From Halosimplex salinum (GTDB lineage Archaea; Halobacteriota; Halobacteria; Halobacteriales; Haloarculaceae), in contig NZ_QWGG01000002.1 in the NCBI RefSeq assembly GCF_003730195.1, positions 62,001 through 126,000 of the forward strand: a DNA stretch of 64,000 nt, given 5' to 3'. Within the stretch, counting starts at the first letter, position 1, and every line of letters starts with the position of its first letter. The position numbers and the translations under genes are program-made. Below the pieces are notes generated by a model, which searched no databases, was not told the DNA's origin, and saw only the letters and a program-made list of their open reading frames with translations. Of the stretch, positions 58,403 through 64,000 are shown piece after piece.

Positions 58403-59206
58403 TCAGTTCCAGGGGCCGAAGTCGGGGTCGATGACGCGGTGTTCGCGTTCGATCCCGTCGATGCGCGCGAGGTCTTCGCCGTCGAGGGACAGGTCGCGAG
58501 CGGCGAAATTCTGTCGCTGATGCTCGCGACTGCTCGCCTTCGGGATGACGGCGACGTTGTCCTTCGAGAGCAGCCACGCCAGCGACACCTGTGCGGGCGA
58601 CGCGTCGTGTTTCTCGGCGACGTCTGCGATCACGGGCTCGTCGAACACCGCTCCCTGCGCCAGCGGCGAGTAGGCGACGAGCCAGTGGTCGTGCTCGCGG
58701 GCGTACTCGCGGAGTTCGTCCTGCTGGAGGAGCGGGTGACACTCCGCCTGGTGGGCGGCGACCGGCGCGTCGAGGCGGTCGCGGGCCTCGTCGAGGAGTT
58801 CCGGCGAGAAGTTCGACAGCCCGACGTGGTCGATCGTCCCCGCGTCGTGGAGTTCGTCGAGCGCGCGCAGGGTCCCGTCGGGGTCGTAAGCGCCGACCGG
58901 CCAGTGGACGTAGAGGAGGTCGAGGGACTCGACCCCGAGTCGGTCGAGACTGTCCTCGGTCGTGGCGAGCACGTCGTCGTAGGCGAGGTTCCCGGTCGCG
59001 AGTTTCGTGGCGAGGAACACCTCGTCGCGGTCCACGTCCGCGGTGGCGAGGCCGTCGCCGACGTACCGCTCGTTGCCGTAGTCCTGTGCGGTGTCGAGGT
59101 GGCGATACCCCTCGTCGAGCGCGGTGGCGACGTTGTCGCGCCACTGCTCGCGGTCGTCGTCGGAGTAGGTGCCCAGCCCGATCCGGGGGAGCGCGTCCGT
59201 TGGCAT
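58403..59206 (-). CDS. Aldo/keto reductase
   Basis: 267 residues. Catalytic tetrad: Asp-Tyr in HLDTAQDYGNER, Lys in VFLATKLATGNL, His in LLYVHWPVGAYD; the NADPH-binding end is VIPKASSREHQRQNF. It reduces aldehydes or ketones, often sugars. It starts at ATG 59206, because the preceding frame is open but the strand PRIGLGTYSDDD follows directly. Stop is 30 bases from the convergent sugar isomerase gene. Confidence 0.9.
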   Translation of the reverse strand: MPTDALPRIGLGTYSDDDREQWRDNVATALDEGYRHLDTAQDYGNERYVGDGLATADVDRDEVFLATKLATGNLAYDDVLATTEDSLDRLGVESLDLLYVHWPVGAYDPDGTLRALDELHDAGTIDHVGLSNFSPELLDEARDRLDAPVAAHQAECHPLLQQDELREYAREHDHWLVAYSPLAQGAVFDEPVIADVAEKHDASPAQVSLAWLLSKDNVAVIPKASSREHQRQNFAARDLSLDGEDLARIDGIEREHRVIDPDFGPWN

Positions 59207-59333
59207 CGTCCGCGGATCGGCGCCCGACCCCTTCGGCGTGCCGGTCGCGGAACCCGCGGCCCGCGTCGCGACCGCGGCACGGCAGCGCCCGGCATCACCT
59301 GCCCACCGGTCAAACGGTCGCTTGATCCACCTG

Positions 59334-59345
59334 AAGATACTTTTC
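59334..59345 (+). promoter_or_regulatory. TATA box of the 59371 lipoprotein gene
   Basis: aagatacttttc, centred about 31 bases before ATG 59371. Confidence 0.5.
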
Positions 59346-59370
59346 CGCAGGCTGTCGTCGATCGAACACG

Positions 59371-60345
59371 ATGGACGACGACCGACGACGATACCTCGGA
59401 CTGGTCGCCGGCGTCGCGGCCGGGTTCGGGGGCTGTCTCGCGAGCGACGACGCCACCGACGCCTCGTCGACCGCGACGCCGACGGACACGCCCGCCGAGA
59501 CGCCGACCGAGGCGCGCTCTCCGACGTCGACCGGCACCGCGACCGACGGGTCCACCCGAACGCCGAGCGGGACGCCGGCCGACCCGTCGCTCGTGCTCGA
59601 CCCCGGCGATCCGTCGGGTGACGCGCCGCTGACCGTCTACCCGCCGAAACTGGCCTCGATCCTCCGGGGCGCCGCGACCGGCGACGGACCGGTCCGCGCG
59701 GCCGCCGACGCGTTCGTCTACGCGCCCGAACCGGTCCTCCCGGCGTTCGACGCGGTCGAGATCGTCGACCCCGTCGGCGACGCCGGCGGCGTCTACGAGA
59801 TCTCGGCCGAGGGCGGCCCACGGCACAGGATGGGCCTGAAAGCCGAGGAGGCGACCCCGCCCGACGACGCCTCGGTGACGCCCGTTTCGGAGATACCGGG
59901 GGCCCACCGCGAGGTCGTCGTCGAGGCCCTCGACGACTCTCGCGACTGGCCGTCAGTCTACCCCGAGACGGAGACCGGCGAGTGGGTGCGCGAGCACTTC
60001 TTCGGCGAGTACGTCAGTCAGAAGGGGACGACCTACCGCGGGAGCGAGATCCACGCGACCGACGCGGTCTTCTTCAGCACGGAGGTCTGGTACGTCCTCA
60101 CGCTGTCGCCGGTCGACGACGCCGACGACCCGGTGGAACTCCGATTACCCGAGGTCGAGTCGTCGGTCCGCACCGTCGTCGACGGGGCGCTACAGGACTG
60201 GAAGAAGACCGCCGGCACCCCCGCCGTCTCGGGTCCGCCCGTCTCTGAGGCTGTCCACGAGTTCGCCGACGACACGGCGCGGCTCCTCACCAACACGCAC
60301 GCCTACGAGGTCAGCGTCGAACCGTGGGACGACGAATCGGAGTGA
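59371..60345 (+). CDS. Secreted lipoprotein of unknown function
   Basis: 324 residues. The N-terminus DDDRRRYLGLVAGVAAGFGGC has a triple Arg and a lipobox (GFGGC, Cys about 22), a Tat-type lipoprotein signal. A Thr/Pro/Ser stalk (30-68) follows, then a globular domain with no motif I recognise; it contains EVSEIPGAHREVVVEALDDSRDW-like helix-strand parts and ends with VSVEPWDDESE. It would be anchored at the outer membrane face. Possibly taken out through the Tat machinery encoded at 50-54 kb. Confidence 0.7.
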   Translation: MDDDRRRYLGLVAGVAAGFGGCLASDDATDASSTATPTDTPAETPTEARSPTSTGTATDGSTRTPSGTPADPSLVLDPGDPSGDAPLTVYPPKLASILRGAATGDGPVRAAADAFVYAPEPVLPAFDAVEIVDPVGDAGGVYEISAEGGPRHRMGLKAEEATPPDDASVTPVSEIPGAHREVVVEALDDSRDWPSVYPETETGEWVREHFFGEYVSQKGTTYRGSEIHATDAVFFSTEVWYVLTLSPVDDADDPVELRLPEVESSVRTVVDGALQDWKKTAGTPAVSGPPVSEAVHEFADDTARLLTNTHAYEVSVEPWDDESE

Positions 60346-60433
60346 GCCGAGCGGCCGTTCCACCCGAAACGGGGGCGGATGCCCTCGCCGCCGACCGCAC
60401 CCTTTAGGCGCCCACCTCCCCTTGCCTCGGCCG

Positions 60434-61258
60434 ATGGAGGTCACCCTCCTCGGAACGGGCGACACGACGGGGACGCCGACGCCCGGCTGTGACTGCGAGA
60501 CCTGCGACCGAGCGGACGCACTGGGCGTCGAGCGCTCCCGCTTCTCCGTCCACGTCCGCAACGAACGCACCGGCGAGTCCCTGCTGGTCGACACCAGCCC
60601 CGACTTCCGCCACCAGTTTCTCGCCCGCGACGTGCCCCTCCCCGACGCGGCGGTGATCACGCACATCCACTTCGACCATCTGGACGGGCTGGGCCACGTC
60701 TACCGCCTGATCGACCACCTGCCAGTGTACGCCGCCGACGAGACCGACCCGCAGACCGGCGAGAGCGTCGCCGAGACCGTCCGCCGGCGCTACGACTACC
60801 TCGAACAGGTCGAGGAGGTCCCGACGACCCCCTTCGAACCCGTCGAGACCTGCGGGTTCGAGGTGACGCTCGTCCCCGTCGACCACCCGCCGCTCGTGTG
60901 CTACGGCCTCGCCATCGAGGACCCCGAGACCGGCGCGAAGCTCTCGATTTCGGGGGACTCGACGTACGGTATCGGCGAGGAGTCCCGCACCGCCCTCGCC
61001 GACCCGGACCTGTTGCTGGCCGACGGCATCGTCACCGCCGACCTCTGTGCGCACCACCCCGCCGGCGGCGCGCACTTCGACGACGACGGCGTCCCGCGCA
61101 CCTTCGGCACGAAGCACATGACCGTCGAAGGCGCACAGGCGCTCGGCGAGGATCTCGACGCGGCCGAAACGAGGGTTGTCCACGTCTCGCACTTCCTCGA
61201 CGCCGACGACGCGTTCGAGGAGCCACTCGCCGTCGACGGCGAGTACTTCGAGTTGTGA
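60434..61258 (+). CDS. PhnP-like metallo-beta-lactamase-fold hydrolase
   Basis: 274 residues. It opens with LLGTGDTTGTPTPGCDCETCDRAD, the Cys-rich structural-zinc loop of PhnP, followed by ITHIHFDHLDGLGHVYRL (metal ligands), VPVDHPPLVCYGLAIED and SISGDSTYGIGEESR (Asp), with HVSHFLDADD at the end. PhnP removes phosphate from phosphoribosyl cyclic phosphate; related enzymes are used in carbon-phosphorus metabolism or tRNA maturation. ATG 60434 is chosen; a TTG at 60422 is in frame. A TATA-like cctttaggcg (60401-60410) is 30 bases upstream. Confidence 0.83.
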   Translation: MEVTLLGTGDTTGTPTPGCDCETCDRADALGVERSRFSVHVRNERTGESLLVDTSPDFRHQFLARDVPLPDAAVITHIHFDHLDGLGHVYRLIDHLPVYAADETDPQTGESVAETVRRRYDYLEQVEEVPTTPFEPVETCGFEVTLVPVDHPPLVCYGLAIEDPETGAKLSISGDSTYGIGEESRTALADPDLLLADGIVTADLCAHHPAGGAHFDDDGVPRTFGTKHMTVEGAQALGEDLDAAETRVVHVSHFLDADDAFEEPLAVDGEYFEL

Positions 61259-61322
61259 GTGGGATACGTCGAGTCTCGGGGAGGGGTGCTTCGGACCAGT
61301 CGAGCGACCGCAGTCAGAACGA

Positions 61323-61524
61323 CCGCGAACAGCGTGAAAGCCCCCGAGCGCTCGTCCGGTTCCGACTCGCTGCGCTCCTCGTTCTCCGGTCACTGCGGTG
61401 CTTGCGTCGTCAGGAACCGGACGAGCACGCGTTCGGCCCGGGCGACGTAAGCACGCGAACGGAGTGAGCGCGCGCAGCGATCCCCGGACGGTCGAACGCG
61501 TCGGGGCTTTCACGCTGTTCGCGG
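61323..61524. repeat. Inverted-repeat element (family member B)
   Basis: A 22-bp perfect inverted repeat (61323-61344 against 61503-61524) includes the core acagcgtgaaagcccc shared with the element at 10263-10579. Inside, ctcgtccggttcc (61351-61363) pairs with ggaaccggacgag (61413-61425). The filler (tgcgctcctcg, cactgcggtgctt, cggagtgagcg) also resembles that of element A. It has no gene and is 202 bases long; it lies between the PhnP-like gene and the trpS leader. Confidence 0.8.
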
Positions 61525-61565
61525 CTCCGTTCGAGCTAGCGGTCGCTGTAGCGGACGCTCGTTCA

Positions 61566-61585
61566 GAGCACGGGACTCCGTGCTC
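61566..61585. repeat. Short hairpin upstream of the trpS leader
   Basis: gagcacgg-gact-ccgtgctc: an 8-bp stem with a 4-base loop, 21 bases before the leader TATA box. It may end transcripts from the left or serve as a binding site. Confidence 0.45.
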
Positions 61586-61602
61586 ACGACTGTGCTCCGA
61601 AA

Positions 61603-61612
61603 CGTATTTCTA
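61603..61612 (+). promoter_or_regulatory. TATA box of the trpS leader transcript
   Basis: cgtatttcta is centred 29 bases before ATG 61636, the start of the small leader frame, and 192 bases before the trpS ATG. No better TATA box is seen nearer to trpS. Confidence 0.6.
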
Positions 61613-61635
61613 CGCGAACAGAATACCGTGAACCG

Positions 61636-61719
61636 ATGAGAGAGTCCGCTCTCGGGTGGCGCTGGCGTGCGCGTGCTTCGAGAGCGGACAGTGTCGTGAC
61701 CGTGGGCGTCCGGGCGTAA
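61636..61719 (+). CDS. Putative Trp-containing leader peptide
   Basis: 27 codons, MRESALGWRWRARA and onwards to TAA at 61717-61719. Trp codons are codons 8 and 10 (61657-61659, 61663-61665), a strong excess for so short a frame. The ATG sits at leaderless distance from the TATA box. The Trp codons lie in the loop of the stem 61644-61654/61679-61689 and the stop codon in the loop of the next hairpin. I infer that it senses charged tRNA(Trp) to control trpS, 80 bases downstream; no experiment or homologue is known to me. Confidence 0.6.
   Translation: MRESALGWRWRARASRADSVVTVGVRA
61644..61689 (+). promoter_or_regulatory. Leader stem 1:2 around the Trp codons
   Basis: gtccgctctcg (61644-61654) is a perfect 11-base complement of cgagagcggac (61679-61689), with a 24-base loop that contains both Trp codons. 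A ribosome stalled on those codons would cover the left arm and open the stem. The right arm end cggac can also pair with gtccg at 61708-61712, part of the next hairpin. Confidence 0.6.
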
Positions 61720-61730
61720 CCCGGCCGCCC
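61704..61730 (+). terminator. GC-rich hairpin at the leader stop codon
   Basis: gggcg-t-ccggg / cccgg-c-cgccc forms two 5-bp stems separated by one mismatch, with the 5-base loop cgtaa that contains the TAA stop. The T-content after it (ctcactcgttcttcc) is only moderate, so its use as a terminator is uncertain; it could also block the ribosome or RNA processing. Confidence 0.45.
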
Positions 61731-61798
61731 GGGGCGCGGTGCTCACTCGTTCTTCCGACCGATTCGCCCGCCAGCCACCGCAGATCCCACAGAGACAC

Positions 61799-63016
61799 AT
61801 GCACGACGACACAGCCACCGACGCACAGCACGCCGACCAGAACACCCCCGCCACCGAACCGTCCGGATCGGACTCCGACGAGTTCACCGTCACGCCCTAC
61901 GACGTCGAGGGGACGGTCGACTACGACCGCCTGCTGGAGCAGTTCGGCGCCGACCGACTCACCGACGAGCAGGTCGGACGGTTCCCCGACCATCCGATGC
62001 TCCGCCGACGGGTCTTCTACGCCGGGCGCGACGTCGACCCCTATCTCGGCGCCGCCGAGGCCGGCGAGACACACTCGATCGTCACCGGGATCGGACCCTC
62101 CGGCCCGATGCACCTCGGGCACGTCCTCGTCTTCTACCTCGCGAAGCGACTGCAGGAGGCGACGGGCGCGTACGTCTACGTCCCGCTCTCGGACGACGAG
62201 AAGTTCTACGCGAAGGACCTCTCCTTTTCGGAGATCGAGGCCGCGACCCGGAGCAACCTGCGGGACCTCCTCGCCGTCGGCTTCGACCCCGAGCGCACGC
62301 GCATCGTCGTCGACCGCCTCGACGCCGACGCCCTCTACCCGCAGGCCGCGCGCGTCGCCGCGGACATCACGCAGTCCACCGTCGACGCGACCTACGGCGA
62401 CCCCGACAACGTCGGTCTCTCCTTCTATCCGGCGATGCAGGCCACCCACCTGCTCCTCCCCCAGCTGGTCCACGGGCGCCACCCGACGCTGGTCCCCATC
62501 GCCGTCGACCAGGACCCGCACGTCCGGGTCTGTCGCGACGTGGCCGCCAAGGAGCGATTTGCGGTGGACAAACCCGGCGCGCTCCTCGGGAAGTTCCTCC
62601 CCGCCCTCGACGGACCGGGGAAGATGTCCTCCTCCTCGGACGCGCCTGCTATCGAGTTGACCGACGACCGCGACACCGTCCGGGAGAAGATCATGCAGTA
62701 CGCCCACTCCGGGGGACGGGTCGATATCGAGGAACACCGCGAGCACGGCGGCGACCCCGCCGTGGACGTGGCCTACCAGTACCTGCACACGTTCTTCGAA
62801 CCCGACGACGAGCGCGTCGAGGACCTCGCGGCGCAGTATCGCTCGGGCGAGTTGCTGACGGGCGAACTGAAGGAAGTCGCCGCCGAGCGGATCGGGGAGT
62901 TCCTGGCCGAGCATCAGGAGCGTCGAGAGGCGCTCGGCGACCTGCGCGAGGAACTCGGCCCGTATCGGCTGACCGAGGAAGAGCGCGAGCGACTGCGGCC
63001 GTCGGTGTTCGACTGA
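61799..63016 (+). CDS. trpS: Tryptophanyl-tRNA synthetase
   Basis: 405 residues, class I synthetase. The HIGH-type motif is GIGPSGPMHLGHVL (about 102-115) and the KMSKS-type motif is PGKMSSSSD (about 278-286). VPLSDDEKFYAKDLS and PIAVDQDPHVRVCRDVA are further conserved parts of the archaeal/eukaryal TrpRS type. It attaches Trp to tRNA(Trp). The N-terminal 30 residues are acidic and poorly conserved; ATG 61799 is chosen, with an in-frame ATG at 61739 less likely. The long upstream region has the leader described at 61603-61730. Confidence 0.95.
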   Translation: MHDDTATDAQHADQNTPATEPSGSDSDEFTVTPYDVEGTVDYDRLLEQFGADRLTDEQVGRFPDHPMLRRRVFYAGRDVDPYLGAAEAGETHSIVTGIGPSGPMHLGHVLVFYLAKRLQEATGAYVYVPLSDDEKFYAKDLSFSEIEAATRSNLRDLLAVGFDPERTRIVVDRLDADALYPQAARVAADITQSTVDATYGDPDNVGLSFYPAMQATHLLLPQLVHGRHPTLVPIAVDQDPHVRVCRDVAAKERFAVDKPGALLGKFLPALDGPGKMSSSSDAPAIELTDDRDTVREKIMQYAHSGGRVDIEEHREHGGDPAVDVAYQYLHTFFEPDDERVEDLAAQYRSGELLTGELKEVAAERIGEFLAEHQERREALGDLREELGPYRLTEEERERLRPSVFD

Positions 63017-63043
63017 GCGGGTCGGACGGTGGTCGACGCGAAG

Positions 63044-64000
63044 TCACCGGACCGCTTCGGCCAGTTCCACCAGTTCCGCCCGCGTGAGGTCGCCGACCAC
63101 CGCTCGCGTGACGCCGTCGTCCTCCCAGACGACCGCAGAGCCGTCGTCGCGCTCGACGTAGGTCGCGTTCTCGCCGTTCACGGAGACCGACTCTCCCTCG
63201 GTCGCGTTCAGTCCGCCGGGCAGGTCGTCGGCGGTGGCGACGACACTCACGTCCGCGTCGCCGGTGTACTCCTGCGCGACGACCGTCTGTCCGGCGCGGG
63301 TGACGACGGTCGCGCCGTCGAAGTCGTACCCCTCCGCGTCGAGGCGCTGGAGTGTGAGGTCGGTGCCCTCCTGTGCGGCCTCGAAGCTATCGTAACGCTC
63401 CTGCGAGACGGTCGTCACCGAGGCGTCGTCGGGCGGTCGAAACGTGCTCTCGTGGACGCTGGCGTTGAACTGCACCCCGTCGAAGGCGACGGTCGTTCGG
63501 TTCTCGCCGTAACTCGCCCGGAACTGGTGGACGCGGTAGTCGTCGGTGTCGACCCACAGCGTCGCGTTCCCGCGATACGACTCGTTGTCGTGTTCGAGCC
63601 CGACGACGTAGGTCTCGGCGCCGTCGAGCGTCGTCGTTCGGAGCAGTTCGGCGCTCACGTTCTCCTCGAGGAGTCGCTCGACGGAGACGTTCGCCGGGCC
63701 GTCGGTCCCGTTCTCGTCGGCCCAGGCGTGGGTCCCGTTCCAGGTGTGGTTTCCGTGCGCTTTCGAGTAGTTCCCGTACGCTTCGGAGTGATTCCACGCG
63801 CTCTCGTTGTCGGGGAGTTTGCGCACGCGGACGGTCTCGTTCGCGGGGTCGTAGGCCCACGCGACCGTGCCGTTCGTGCCGACGACGTACTCGCTTCCGT
63901 TTTTCACGACTGATAACCGGGTGCTGTTGGGTTTCTCGGCGACGAAGGAGACGTTCGCCGACCGCTCGGCGGTGGCGTTCTCGGTCGTGATCGTCGCGTC
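63044..64000 (-). CDS. LolA-like secreted protein, 5' end outside window
   Basis: At least 318 residues; the frame is open to the window edge with no start, so the N-terminus is missing. The visible part begins TTENATAERSANVSFVAEKP and continues as a LolA/LppX-type half-barrel (STRLSVVKNGSEYVVGTNGTVAWAYDPANETVRV), with an Asn/His/Trp-rich middle (WNHSEAYGNYSKAHGNHTWN), then a DUF4367-like end (GVTRAVVGDLTRAELVELAEAV). Many Asn-x-Ser/Thr sites suit surface glycosylation. In haloarchaea such proteins are membrane-anchored and of unknown role. An internal GTG at 63907 is not the true start. Confidence 0.75.
   Translation of the reverse strand, partial: DATITTENATAERSANVSFVAEKPNSTRLSVVKNGSEYVVGTNGTVAWAYDPANETVRVRKLPDNESAWNHSEAYGNYSKAHGNHTWNGTHAWADENGTDGPANVSVERLLEENVSAELLRTTTLDGAETYVVGLEHDNESYRGNATLWVDTDDYRVHQFRASYGENRTTVAFDGVQFNASVHESTFRPPDDASVTTVSQERYDSFEAAQEGTDLTLQRLDAEGYDFDGATVVTRAGQTVVAQEYTGDADVSVVATADDLPGGLNATEGESVSVNGENATYVERDDGSAVVWEDDGVTRAVVGDLTRAELVELAEAVR

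Noticed and set aside
63044-63907. Complete gene starting at GTG 63907
   Set aside because: The frame is open to the window end and the LolA-like domain continues upstream, so this is an internal codon.
1-64000. tRNA, rRNA or CRISPR arrays
   Set aside because: No tRNA-like T-loop and acceptor pairing, rRNA motif or regular spacer-repeat array was seen in the gaps by eye; a dedicated tRNA scan would be needed to exclude intron-containing tRNAs.

Overview
The window is chromosomal DNA of an extremely halophilic archaeon (class Halobacteria). The reasons are a very high GC content with strong C/G third-position use, strongly acidic predicted proteins, TATA boxes about 25-30 bases in front of start codons (leaderless transcripts), archaeal information-processing genes (thermosome, aIF2 gamma, RpoE1, Spt4, GatD) and the haloarchaea-typical pair of TatC proteins. 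The genus cannot be fixed from the sequence alone. Both ends cut through a gene.

Layout. 0-10 kb: kinase fragment, Vms1-type release factor homologue, small membrane proteins, regulators, an alpha/beta hydrolase, a lipid-binding-type protein overlapping a zinc alcohol dehydrogenase, gatD and an acetyltransferase. 10.2-11.6 kb: two gene-poor stretches full of inverted repeats around a PaaI-type thioesterase gene. 11.6-24 kb: metabolic genes (flavin oxidoreductase, M24 peptidase homologue, SurE, duplicated EthD protein, HD protein, SIMPL protein, epimerase, acetolactate-synthase-like enzyme, MocA-like transferase, alanine/ornithine-cyclodeaminase-type enzyme, UspA with zinc ribbon). 24.3-26.4 kb: palindrome-rich DNA and the thermosome. 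27-33 kb: membrane proteins, glutaredoxin, RidA, the thyA-folA pair and a family 43 glycosidase. 33-36 kb: the archaeal operon aIF2 gamma - PIN - rpoE1 - spt4 - dephospho-CoA kinase. 37.6-43.4 kb: a surface region of six proteins with type IV pilin-like N-termini. 43.6-54.6 kb: a nuclease-like protein, a queuosine/archaeosine-precursor-type transporter with a ribbon-helix-helix partner, two tandem paralogous histidine kinases, and divergent tatC2 and tatC. 54.7-56.3 kb: an IS5-type insertion sequence that sits between a small regulator gene and its apparent promoter. 56.3-64 kb: glucuronoyl-esterase-like protein, sugar isomerase, aldo/keto reductase, lipoprotein, PhnP-like hydrolase, trpS and a LolA-like secreted protein.

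The most notable observation is upstream of trpS: a TATA box followed at leaderless spacing by a 27-codon reading frame with two tryptophan codons (Trp-Arg-Trp), overlapped by a stem-loop and followed by a GC-rich hairpin whose loop holds the stop codon. This has the layout of a ribosome-stalling attenuator for tryptophanyl-tRNA synthetase. Other leads are the IS insertion that displaced a promoter, two members of a short inverted-repeat element family (10263-10579 and 61323-61524), the pilin-like cassette without an assembly ATPase in view, and a nuclease-like family with a zinc-type cysteine cluster.

No tRNA, rRNA or CRISPR array was recognised. All functions are inferred from motifs and remembered family knowledge; no database search was possible.
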